Of a DNA stretch of 5,090 bases, positions 1 through 5,090 are shown in pieces (the first letter of the stretch is position 1; each line of letters opens with the position of its first letter). A model generated the notes under the pieces. That model did no database searches. It was given only the letters and a program-made list of their open reading frames with translations, and was not told the DNA's origin. The DNA is from an uncultured Aquimonas sp. (GTDB lineage Bacteria > Pseudomonadota > Gammaproteobacteria > Xanthomonadales > Xanthomonadaceae). The position numbers and the translations under genes were made by a program. Where the stretch lies: NCBI GenBank assembly GCA_946481615.1, contig CAMLOR010000246.1, forward strand, positions 1 through 5,090, read 5' to 3'.

Positions 1-571
1 CGGCGGCGCGCTGCTGCGCCACGATCAGGCAGGCTTCGATGGTCTTGCCCAGGCCCACTTCGTCGGCCAGCAGCAGGCGTGGCGGACGGCGCGCGGCGGC
101 GGTCTCGGCCACGCGCAACTGGTGCGGGATCAGATCGATGCGCGCGCCCAGCATGCCGGCGCCGGCATGGCGCTGCGCGGCGGCGCGGCGCTGCAGCGTT
201 TCGACACGCATCTCGAACTGGTCGTTGCGATCGACGCGGCCGCCCATCAGGCGCGCATCGGCCTGCGAGACGGGCTGCTCGGCGTCGAGTTCGCCTTCGG
301 CGATCAGGCGCTCGCCGCTGCGGTAGTGCAGCAGGCCCTCGTGCGCCTCGACGGCGTCGACCGTGAGTTCTTCGCCGTGCGCGCGCATGCGGTCGCCGGC
401 GCGGAACTCGGCGCGGGCCAGCGGCGCGGTATCGATGGCATACATGCGCACTTCGCCGCTGCCGGTGTAGACGATCTGCACGCTGCGGCCCGCCAGCCGC
501 ATCACCGTGCCCAGGCCCAGTTCGGGCTCGGCGGTGGAGAACCACCGCTGGCCGGGGAGGAATTTGCTCAT
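1..571 (-). CDS. rapA: RNA polymerase-associated ATPase RapA, N-terminal part (partial, runs off left edge)
   Basis: RapA (HepA) is a cytoplasmic SWI2/SNF2-family ATPase that binds RNA polymerase and helps recycle stalled or post-termination complexes. The 190 visible codons begin MSKFLPGQRWFS and continue PELGLGTV, closely matching the start of E. coli RapA (LGQRW...ELGLGTV), so the ATG at 569-571 is well supported. Residues 1 to about 110 correspond to the beta-rich N-terminal domain that contacts RNA polymerase. LIPHQL (residues 147-152) is the Q-motif-like segment ahead of the ATPase. Residues 166-177 (LLLADEVGLGKT) are the Walker A motif, with Lys176 as the nucleotide-binding lysine. E. 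coli RapA is about 968 residues, so roughly four fifths of the gene, including the DEAH box and the second helicase lobe, lies outside the window. No Shine-Dalgarno sequence sits at a usual distance from the start (see the -10 entry). The upstream gap is filled with hairpin repeats. Family assignment is very secure. Confidence 0.95.
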   Translation of the reverse strand, partial: MSKFLPGQRWFSTAEPELGLGTVMRLAGRSVQIVYTGSGEVRMYAIDTAPLARAEFRAGDRMRAHGEELTVDAVEAHEGLLHYRSGERLIAEGELDAEQPVSQADARLMGGRVDRNDQFEMRVETLQRRAAAQRHAGAGMLGARIDLIPHQLRVAETAAARRPPRLLLADEVGLGKTIEACLIVAQQRAA

Positions 572-577
572 CCGGGA

Positions 578-583
578 ATTTTA
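578..583 (-). promoter_or_regulatory. Candidate -10 box of rapA, possibly giving a leaderless mRNA
   Basis: On the minus strand this hexamer reads TAAAAT, five of six matches to the sigma70 -10 consensus. It ends six bases before the rapA ATG, which would put the transcription start at or within a base or two of the start codon. The only purine-rich stretch upstream (AAGGG, 586-590) is 14 bases from the ATG, too far for normal ribosome binding. No recognisable -35 box lies 16-18 bases upstream, because that position falls inside hairpin repeat copy A. The call rests on sequence match and spacing alone. Confidence 0.35.
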
Positions 584-592
584 CGCCCTTGT

Positions 593-613
593 GTCATGCC
601 CGCGCAGGCGGGA
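593..613 (+). repeat. Hairpin repeat copy A (decayed)
   Basis: The core CCCGCGCAGGCGGG at 599-612 pairs as CCCGC/GCGGG around a GCAG loop. Outside the core the arms no longer match (ATG on the left, AGG on the right), so this is a degenerate copy with the same orientation as copy B. It lies 22 bases upstream of the rapA start codon. A looser inverted repeat follows at 618-645 (GGGCGAA and TTCGCCC with a 14-base loop). Confidence 0.75.
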
Positions 614-647
614 GGCGGGGCGAAGCATCACGAATGGTTTCGCCCGC

Positions 648-729
648 CGTCGTCCCCGCGCAGGCGGGGACCCAGCGACTTGAAGCGCACCGCGAAAGAC
701 ACTGGATTCCCGCCTGCGCGGGAATGACG
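648..729. repeat. Composite inverted hairpin repeat (copies B and C facing each other)
   Basis: Copy B, GTCCCCGCGCAGGCGGGGAC (652-671), and copy C, ATTCCCGCCTGCGCGGGAAT (706-725), are each hairpins with perfect 8-bp arms and a 4-base loop. They lie in opposite orientation. The symmetry extends outwards (CGTC at 648-651, GACG at 726-729) and inwards (CCAG at 672-675, CTGG at 702-705), so the pair forms one unit around a 26-base centre. B and C differ at two arm positions, and both changes are compensated in the opposite arm (A-T to G-C and T-A to C-G). The form resembles REP-type elements and the ATTCCC...GGGAAT (dRS3-like) palindromes of other proteobacteria. From memory, very similar motifs are widespread between genes in xanthomonad genomes; this was not checked. 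No U-tract follows, so these are not standard intrinsic terminators. Confidence 0.85.
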
Positions 730-744
730 AGCGTCGCTGCTCGT
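727..744. repeat. Small inverted repeat between hairpin copies C and D
   Basis: ACGAGC (727-732) and GCTCGT (739-744) are perfect complements around the 6-base loop GTCGCT. It links copy C to copy D and overlaps the outer GACG flank of copy C. It may be part of the repeat element or a chance stem in GC-rich DNA. Confidence 0.45.
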
Positions 745-748
745 GCCC

Positions 749-770
749 GGATTCCCGCCTGCGCGGGACG
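749..770 (-). repeat. Hairpin repeat copy D
   Basis: Same orientation as copy C. ATTCCCGC (751-758) and GCGGGA (763-768) flank the CTGC centre, giving a 6-bp perfect stem (TCCCGC/GCGGGA); the outermost two pairs are lost. It lies 10 bases beyond the stop codon of the M13 peptidase gene at 781, so the peptidase mRNA would carry this stem just after its reading frame. That placement is common for REP-like elements and can protect mRNA 3' ends, but no such effect can be shown here. Confidence 0.75.
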
Positions 771-780
771 ATGGCACGCG

Positions 781-2793
781 TCACCAGACCGCGATGCGCT
801 CCGCCTCCTTGCGCACGAAGCCCGCGCCCGCCTTGCATTTGAACTCCGCCGAGAACGGCGCGAAGTTCGCGAGCGGCCCCACCACGCGGAACTTCGCCGG
901 CGCGTGCACGTCGGTCTGCAGCAGCGCGGTGAGTTCGTCGTCGGTGTAGTTGCGGCGCCAGGCCTGCGCCCAGGCCAGGAAGAAGCGCTGGCTCGGCGTG
1001 TGGCCGTCGATCTTCGCAGCATCCGGCTGCGTGGCCGCGAAGGCGCTCCAGGCGGTTTCGATGCCGGCAAGGTCGGCGATGTTCTCGGCGAAGGTGAGGC
1101 GGCCGCTCACCTTCACCGGCCCGAGCGCGGTGTAGGCGTCGTACTGCGCTTCCAGCGGCTTGAATCGCGAGGTGAAGGCGGTCGCGTCGGCCGGGTCCCA
1201 CCACGCCACGGGCTTGCCGTGCGCGTCGTACTGCGCGCCGATCACGTCGAAGCCGTGGAAGAGTTCGTGCGCCAGCAGTGCACCGACGCCGCCGTAATTG
1301 AGCGCCGGCTCCGCAGCCGCATCGAACAGCGGCGGCTGCAGGAAGCCCGCGGGCACCACCAACTGGTTGCGCGAAGGATCGTAGTAGGCGTTCACCGCAT
1401 GCGGCGGTTGCGGCCACTGCCAGTCTTCGCGCGGCTTGCCGACGCCGGCCATCTCGCGCGCGTGGCGGAACCTCACCGTGGCCAGCACGTTGGCGGCGTA
1501 GGCGTTGCGCTGGAACGCGAGGCCTTCGTAACTCGGCCAGTTCGGCGGATAGCCGATCTTCACATCGAGCGCATCGAGCTTTTCGAGCGCCTTCTGCTTC
1601 GACAGCGTGCCCAGCCACGAAGCGTTCTGCAGGCGATCGCGCTGGGCCCGGTGGATCGAGGTGACCAGCGCCTCGGCCTGCTTGCGATCGGCTTCCGGCA
1701 GATGCTTCTCGGCATATTTGCGGCCCAGCCCCTGCCCCAGCAGGCTGTCCACGGTGTACAACACGCGGCGCCAGCGCGGCAGCGGCTCCTTCATGCCGCG
1801 CAGCGTGCGCACGTAGAGCGCTTCGTGCGCGTCCTGGAAGCCCTTGGAGAGATACGGCGCCAGCGCGTGCGCGGTATGGAAGCGCAGATAGGCCTGCCAC
1901 TGCGCGGGCGGCAGGGTCTTGGCCATGGCCTCGGCCTCGGCGAAGAAATCGACGTGCGCGAGCGACATCGTGTCGAGCTTCTTCAGCCCCTGCGCGGCCA
2001 CGAACTTCTTGAATCCGAGCGTCGGGAAGGTCTTGTCGATGTCCTTCACGCGCAGCACGCGGTACGACATCTTCGGATCGCGCAGCTGCAGCAGCGTGAG
2101 CGACTTGTTGGCCAGCCGCGTCTCCATCTGCAGCACGAGGTCGGCCTCGCGCGCGGCGTCGGCGCTGCCGGCCAGGGCGAGCACGCGCTCGATGTAGGCG
2201 CGATACGCCGCGAGCAGCGGTTTGGTTTCCTCGTTGGCACGCAGGTAGTAATCGCGATCGGGCAGGCCGAGGCCGCCCTGGTTGGCGTAGGCGATGCGCT
2301 GCACCGGGTTTTCCAGATCGTCGGCCGCGCCGAAATCGAACAGCACCGGCACGCCGCGCGCATGCAGATCGGCAATGGTGGGCCCGATGTCCTTCGGTTT
2401 CCTGATCTTCGCGATGCGCTCGAACAGCGGCTGCAGCGGCTGCGCGCCGGCCGCCTCGATCGCGGCTTCGTCCATGCCGCTGGCGTAGATCGCGCCCAGC
2501 AGGCGGTCGAGATCGTCCTGCGGGGCCGAAGCCGCACTTTCCAGCAGAGCCCGCTGCTGCGCGAGATTGCGCTGCGCCATCTCGTCGAACAGCCCCCAGC
2601 TCCCAAACCCGGCCGGCACCGGATTGGCCTTCAGCCACCCGCCGTTCGCGTACTGCCAGAAGTCGGTGCAGGCCGCGGTCTTGGCATCTAGATTGCGCGC
2701 GTCGAGCCCGCGCTCGTTGCTCTGCGCGGCGGTGCCCGCGCTCCACGACAACGCGACGAGCGCGACGGACAAGGCCAGCGGGCGGATCGGCAT
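781..2793 (-). CDS. Exported M13-family (neprilysin/PepO-type) zinc metallopeptidase
   Basis: A complete 670-residue zinc endopeptidase expected to cleave peptides in the periplasm or outside the cell. Residues 1-23 form a signal peptide (basic start, hydrophobic core, AGTAA before Gln24) with no lipobox cysteine. Residues about 30 to 430 match the M13 N-terminal domain, including ACTDFWQYANGGWLK from residue 41. The catalytic domain has the NAYY substrate-binding motif (468-471), HELFH (zinc ligands His509 and His513, catalytic Glu510), ENIAD (zinc ligand Glu570, Asp574), and His630 and Arg636 at the equivalents of neprilysin His711 and Arg717. The protein ends in the family's typical VW. 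Cys42 and Cys653 are its only cysteines and match neprilysin Cys80 and Cys735, which form a disulfide. One oddity is that the usual HGFDD has Val517 in place of the second Asp. Length is normal and all catalytic residues are present, so it should be active. Substrate is unknown. An AGGAG ribosome site supports the start. It diverges from the CSLREA gene. Confidence 0.97.
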   Translation of the reverse strand: MPIRPLALSVALVALSWSAGTAAQSNERGLDARNLDAKTAACTDFWQYANGGWLKANPVPAGFGSWGLFDEMAQRNLAQQRALLESAASAPQDDLDRLLGAIYASGMDEAAIEAAGAQPLQPLFERIAKIRKPKDIGPTIADLHARGVPVLFDFGAADDLENPVQRIAYANQGGLGLPDRDYYLRANEETKPLLAAYRAYIERVLALAGSADAAREADLVLQMETRLANKSLTLLQLRDPKMSYRVLRVKDIDKTFPTLGFKKFVAAQGLKKLDTMSLAHVDFFAEAEAMAKTLPPAQWQAYLRFHTAHALAPYLSKGFQDAHEALYVRTLRGMKEPLPRWRRVLYTVDSLLGQGLGRKYAEKHLPEADRKQAEALVTSIHRAQRDRLQNASWLGTLSKQKALEKLDALDVKIGYPPNWPSYEGLAFQRNAYAANVLATVRFRHAREMAGVGKPREDWQWPQPPHAVNAYYDPSRNQLVVPAGFLQPPLFDAAAEPALNYGGVGALLAHELFHGFDVIGAQYDAHGKPVAWWDPADATAFTSRFKPLEAQYDAYTALGPVKVSGRLTFAENIADLAGIETAWSAFAATQPDAAKIDGHTPSQRFFLAWAQAWRRNYTDDELTALLQTDVHAPAKFRVVGPLANFAPFSAEFKCKAGAGFVRKEAERIAVW

Positions 2794-2802
2794 GACGGGA
2801 AA

Positions 2803-2808
2803 CTCCTT
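2803..2808 (-). promoter_or_regulatory. Ribosome binding site of the M13 peptidase gene
   Basis: On the minus strand this reads AAGGAG, a near-perfect Shine-Dalgarno sequence, nine bases before the ATG at 2791-2793. It fixes the start at the methionine that opens the signal peptide and argues against the longer alternative reading frames. Confidence 0.88.
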
Positions 2809-2822
2809 TTTCGAGTGGCCGG

Positions 2823-2828
2823 ATCATA
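2823..2828 (-). promoter_or_regulatory. Candidate -10 box of the M13 peptidase gene
   Basis: On the minus strand this reads TATGAT, five of six matches to TATAAT, and is the only AT-rich hexamer of this kind in the divergent region. It implies a transcription start near 2816 and a leader of about 20-25 bases that contains the Shine-Dalgarno site. No good -35 match is found at 16-18 bp spacing. That position is occupied by the palindrome at 2839-2852, which would fit an activator- or repressor-controlled promoter but does not prove it. Confidence 0.45.
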
Positions 2829-2838
2829 CCCGCGGCGG

Positions 2839-2852
2839 CGGTGCGCGCACCG
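2839..2852. promoter_or_regulatory. 14-bp perfect palindrome in the divergent promoter region (candidate operator)
   Basis: CGGTGCGCGCACCG is identical on both strands. It covers the expected -35 position of the M13 peptidase promoter and lies 57 bases upstream of the CSLREA start codon, so a bound dimeric regulator could affect both genes. I cannot name a regulator. Because the palindrome is purely GC-rich apart from one T/A pair, chance in a high-GC genome is a real alternative. Confidence 0.3.
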
Positions 2853-2897
2853 TGGCCCCCGCCGCACGCTTCGCGCGTGGACTCCGCGCCTTCCCAC

Positions 2898-2902
2898 CGG
2901 AG
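2898..2902 (+). promoter_or_regulatory. Ribosome binding site of the CSLREA-domain gene
   Basis: CGGAG lies seven bases before the ATG at 2910. It decides the start: an in-frame GTG at 2841 would add 23 residues rich in Pro, His and Arg before the signal peptide and has no comparable ribosome site. Confidence 0.75.
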
Positions 2903-2909
2903 CCACCGC

Positions 2910-4523
2910 ATGAAACGCCTGTTGCTCGCGCTATGCCTCGCCTCGCCCACCCTGCAGGCGGCCACCTTCACCGTGACGCGCTTCGACGATCCGCCGATCG
3001 GCGCGTGCCTGCCCGGCGACTGTTCGCTGCGCGAAGCTCTGGGAGCGGCCGCGCAAGCCGGCGCGGATACGGTGCAGCTCGCGGCCGGGGACTACGTGCT
3101 GGCCGGCTGGGGCGAGCACGCCAACCCCGCGGTCAGTGTCCCGGCGGACACGACGCTGCTCGGAGCGGGCTCCAGCCTCACGCGCATCACGGCCAGCAGC
3201 GGCGGCACGATGTTCTTCGTCGGCGACGGCGCGGCGACGTTCCGGCGCCTGACCATCCACGGCGCGACGGACCCCGGCAACGCCTACGTTTCCTCGTTCG
3301 GCGGTGCGATCCGCGGCTTCGGGTCCAAGGTCACCATCGACCAATCGGTACTGCGCGACAACACGATCTCGCAGGGCGGCGCGCTCACCCTGGAGAACTG
3401 CGAACTGGTGCTGCGCTACGCGACGCTGCGCAACAACCACGGCCCGTTCGGCGGCGGGGCGGTACAACTGCTCGACACGCCGACGACCGTCTACCGCACC
3501 GTGATCGAGGACAACAGCGGTTCCGGCGGCGGCGCCTTCCGTGCCCAGGGCAGCCCGATCCGCGTGCAGGCCGGCAGCGTCCTGCGCCGCAATCACGCCA
3601 CGCATCACGGCGGCGCGGTGCTGAGCAATGACGAATTCATTGCCGACGACGACACCGTGGTCGATTCGAACTCGGCGCAGGGCGGCGGCGGCGCATTCGC
3701 GGATTTCGGCAAGGGCCTGGTGGTGCGCGGCGTCAAGACGACGAACGGCACCGGCATGCTGTTGGTCTCCAACAGTTCCGCGTTCGACAACAACGGCGCG
3801 TTCGGCGGCGCCTTCTTCCTGGGCAACGGCATCCTGATGGAGAACGTCGACGTCGTCGGAAGCCAATCGAACCACTCCGCCGGCGCGATCTACGCCGTGT
3901 ACGCCTCGGTGACGATCCGCGACTCGCGCTTCGCCGGCAACCACGCCGAGGTGAACGGCGGCGCGGGCTTCTTCGCCGGGTCTTCCGTGCTGATGGAACG
4001 GGTGGCGTTCGAATCGAACACGTCGGGCGTCTACGGCGGCGCGCTCACCTTCAGCGGCAGCGCCAACAACGCGGAACTGCGCAACGTCGACTTCTACGAC
4101 AACCGCGCCCCACGCGCGGCTGCCATCGAGAACGGCACCAGACTCCTGCTGCGGCACGCCACGTTCTGGAACAATGTCTCCGACGCCGGCCGCGACGCGA
4201 TCAACCAGACGACGTTCGGCAACGCCAACTACGCCAACAGCCTGATGCTGGGCCGCTGCACCGGCACCACCGCCGCGCTCACCGCCTCGGGCAACAACCT
4301 GCGCACGCTGGAATCCTCGAGTTCCTGCGGCGGCAGCGTGGCGTTCCTGCTCGCGCTCTCGCGCGGCAGCTTCGGTGGCAGGTTCGCGGTCAGCGGCACG
4401 AGCGCATCGGGCAGCCCGCTGGTCAATGCCGGCGCCGCCGCATTCTGCGAGCCGCGCGACATCCGCAACCGCGTGCGCGACGGCAAGTGCGACGTCGGGG
4501 CGTTCGAGTACGGCGCGCCTTGA
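2910..4523 (+). CDS. Secreted CSLREA-domain, beta-helix repeat protein with choice-of-anchor-Q-like C-terminus
   Basis: A 537-residue exported protein of unknown function. Residues 1-17 (MKRLLLALCLASPTLQA) form a signal peptide; Cys9 is preceded by Leu, a poor lipobox. Mature residues 18-60 carry the family-defining start: a TFTVTRFDD strand, then CSLREA at 38-43 and the ADTVQLAAGDY segment that opens the helix. Residues 131-406 hold eleven GGA-type repeats, mostly 25-27 residues apart, several preceded by an Asn-containing turn such as DN, NN or SN. This is the pattern of right-handed parallel beta-helices and of chlamydial Pmp-type repeats. The C-terminus, with GSPLVNAG (501-508) and GKCDVGAFEYG (525-535), resembles choice-of-anchor-Q proteins. 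Cysteines pair up at the ends (33/38, 450/473, 513/527), plausible disulfides; Cys164 is unpaired. There is no autotransporter barrel, LPXTG or PEP-CTERM tail. Such proteins are usually predicted to be surface or extracellular. Adhesion or polysaccharide binding is possible, but there is no direct evidence. Confidence 0.92.
   Translation: MKRLLLALCLASPTLQAATFTVTRFDDPPIGACLPGDCSLREALGAAAQAGADTVQLAAGDYVLAGWGEHANPAVSVPADTTLLGAGSSLTRITASSGGTMFFVGDGAATFRRLTIHGATDPGNAYVSSFGGAIRGFGSKVTIDQSVLRDNTISQGGALTLENCELVLRYATLRNNHGPFGGGAVQLLDTPTTVYRTVIEDNSGSGGGAFRAQGSPIRVQAGSVLRRNHATHHGGAVLSNDEFIADDDTVVDSNSAQGGGGAFADFGKGLVVRGVKTTNGTGMLLVSNSSAFDNNGAFGGAFFLGNGILMENVDVVGSQSNHSAGAIYAVYASVTIRDSRFAGNHAEVNGGAGFFAGSSVLMERVAFESNTSGVYGGALTFSGSANNAELRNVDFYDNRAPRAAAIENGTRLLLRHATFWNNVSDAGRDAINQTTFGNANYANSLMLGRCTGTTAALTASGNNLRTLESSSSCGGSVAFLLALSRGSFGGRFAVSGTSASGSPLVNAGAAAFCEPRDIRNRVRDGKCDVGAFEYGAP
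3300..4127 (+). repeat. Eleven-copy GGA-type beta-helix repeat region inside the CSLREA protein
   Basis: The repeat motif (GGA followed by I, L, V, F or G) starts at protein residues 131, 156, 182, 207, 234, 260, 299, 324, 350, 376 and 403. The variants are AGAI at 324 and AAAI at 403. Spacings are 25, 26, 25, 27, 26, 39, 25, 26, 26 and 27 residues. Each is read as one coil of a parallel beta-helix, with the Asn-containing turn a few residues before the motif. The repeats are conserved in protein pattern but diverged in DNA, so they are old rather than recently expanded. Confidence 0.85.
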
Positions 4524-4533
4524 TCGCGAAAAG

Positions 4534-4561
4534 AAAAAGCCCGGCGCGAGCCGGGCTTTTT
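4534..4561. terminator. Bidirectional intrinsic terminator between convergent genes
   Basis: AAAAAGCCCGGC (4534-4545) and GCCGGGCTTTTT (4550-4561) form a perfect 12-bp stem closed by the loop GCGA. It starts 10 bases after the CSLREA stop codon and 22 bases after the stop of the downstream minus-strand peptidase. On the plus strand the T-run is TTTTT then CG; on the minus strand it is longer (TTTTTCTTTT), so termination is probably stronger for the peptidase transcript. It can serve both genes. Confidence 0.93.
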
Positions 4562-4583
4562 CGTGCAGCTCGTCAGCGCAGGA

Positions 4584-5090
4584 TCACCAGATGTTGATCT
4601 GCTTGTCGCCCTCGCGGACCATCGCGTCGCCCGGCTTGCACTCGAACGCCGTGGAGAACGTCGTCATGTTCGACGGCGCGCCGTTGGCGCGGAAGTTGGC
4701 CGGCGCGTGCGGGTCGGTCTTCAGGCGCACCTGCAGTTCGTTCTGGGTGAAGTGGCGGCGCCAGACGGTGCCCCAGTTCATGAAGAAGCGCTGGTCCTGG
4801 GTGTAGCCGTCGATCATCGGGTCCTTGAAATCCTCGCCCTGGGCACGCTTCATGGCGTCGTAGGCGACGGCCAGGCCGCCCAGATCGGCGATGTTCTCGC
4901 CCAGCGTCAGGTTGCCGTTGACCTTGGCGCCCGGCAGCGCTTCGTATTCGTCGAACTGCTTCACGAGCTTCGCCGTGAGTTCCTCGAAGCCCTTCTTGTC
5001 GGCGTCCGTCCACCAGTTCTCGAAGTTGCCGTTCGGCCCGAAGCGCGAGCCCTGGTCGTCGTAGCCGTGGATCATCTCGTGGCCGATCAC
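4584..5090 (-). CDS. Second M13-family zinc metallopeptidase, C-terminal catalytic part (partial, runs off right edge)
   Basis: The visible 168 codons are the catalytic end of an M13 endopeptidase, presumably exported like its neighbour; the N-terminal three quarters lie outside the window. The leftmost gene codon seen (5088-5090, GTG) is almost certainly an internal valine, because it falls just before the active site. Counting from that codon, HEMIH supplies zinc ligands His4 and His8 and catalytic Glu5, followed by the usual GYDDQG. ENIAD supplies zinc ligand Glu65 and Asp69. Further on are QRFFMNW, a WRRHF segment and HAPANFR, the equivalents of the neprilysin His711/Arg717 region. The protein ends FECKPGD...INIW. 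The single Cys matches neprilysin Cys735. It is a paralogue of the complete M13 gene at 781-2793, aligning end to end with similar motif spacing and roughly one third to 40 percent identity by eye. Unlike that gene it keeps both Asp residues after HExxH. Confidence 0.96.
   Translation of the reverse strand: MIGHEMIHGYDDQGSRFGPNGNFENWWTDADKKGFEELTAKLVKQFDEYEALPGAKVNGNLTLGENIADLGGLAVAYDAMKRAQGEDFKDPMIDGYTQDQRFFMNWGTVWRRHFTQNELQVRLKTDPHAPANFRANGAPSNMTTFSTAFECKPGDAMVREGDKQINIW

Noticed and set aside
122..727. A 201-codon plus-strand open frame opposite rapA and the repeats
   Set aside because: It is the antisense of a clear rapA start and runs through four hairpin repeats; there is no ribosome site or protein family match.
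593..770. CRISPR array
   Set aside because: The four repeats occur in both orientations, differ in sequence, and are separated by unequal, non-spacer-like distances; no cas gene is present.
749..780. Intrinsic terminator for the M13 peptidase gene in hairpin copy D
   Set aside because: The stem is present but no T-run follows it on the minus strand, so it does not qualify as a standard rho-independent terminator.
589..2691. A 700-codon plus-strand open frame antisense to the M13 peptidase
   Set aside because: Low-complexity Arg/Leu/Gly-rich translation, no recognisable domain, and it begins inside the hairpin repeats. It is a shadow of the real gene's codon bias.
2841..2909. GTG at 2841 as an earlier start for the CSLREA gene
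   Set aside because: It would place 23 non-hydrophobic residues in front of a good signal peptide, has no Shine-Dalgarno site, and lies inside the palindrome. The ATG at 2910 has CGGAG seven bases upstream.
581..2971. A 796-codon minus-strand open frame overlapping the M13 peptidase in another frame
   Set aside because: Its translation is dominated by Arg, Ala and Gly with no domain or signal peptide, as expected from an out-of-frame reading of high-GC coding DNA. The frame ending at 781 has all M13 motifs and a ribosome site.
2931..4157. A 408-codon minus-strand open frame antisense to the CSLREA gene
   Set aside because: The plus-strand frame has a signal peptide, the CSLREA motif and regular repeats. 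The antisense product is a Val/Arg/Ala-rich shadow.
4584..5090. The GTG at 5088-5090 as the true start of a short 168-residue protein
   Set aside because: It would begin only three residues before the HExxH motif and omit the whole M13 N-terminal domain. It is an internal codon of a gene continuing beyond the window.

Overview
The window is GC-rich, gene-dense chromosomal DNA. The protein families, the signal peptides and the CCCGC-GCAG-GCGGG hairpin repeats suggest a gammaproteobacterium of the Lysobacteraceae/Xanthomonadaceae type (Lysobacter, Luteimonas, Pseudoxanthomonas and relatives). This placement is an inference from family resemblance, not from a marker gene. I see no rRNA, tRNA, CRISPR array, transposase, phage gene or replication origin.

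Layout, left to right. (1) Positions 571 down to 1, minus strand: the first 190 codons of rapA, the SWI2/SNF2 ATPase that recycles RNA polymerase; the gene runs off the left edge. (2) Positions 572-780: a 209-bp gap largely filled by four copies of a short hairpin repeat, two in each orientation. (3) Positions 2793 down to 781, minus strand: a complete exported M13 (neprilysin/PepO-type) zinc metallopeptidase. (4) Positions 2794-2909: a 116-bp divergent promoter region with two ribosome binding sites, a candidate -10 box and a 14-bp perfect palindrome. (5) Positions 2910-4523, plus strand: a secreted protein with an N-terminal CSLREA motif, a run of GGA-type beta-helix repeats about 26 residues apart, and a C-terminal choice-of-anchor-Q-like tail. 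(6) Positions 4534-4561: a strong bidirectional terminator between convergent genes. (7) Positions 5090 down to 4584, minus strand: the catalytic C-terminal part of a second M13 peptidase, which runs off the right edge.

The two M13 genes are clear but distant paralogues in the same orientation. The CSLREA gene lies between them in the opposite orientation and diverges from the first peptidase. All three products are, or are expected to be, exported, so this is a small cell-envelope/secreted-protein neighbourhood next to an unrelated housekeeping gene. Nothing here amounts to a new multi-gene system. The points most worth a second look are the beta-helix repeat architecture of the CSLREA protein, the co-varying hairpin repeats upstream of rapA, and a possible leaderless start for rapA.
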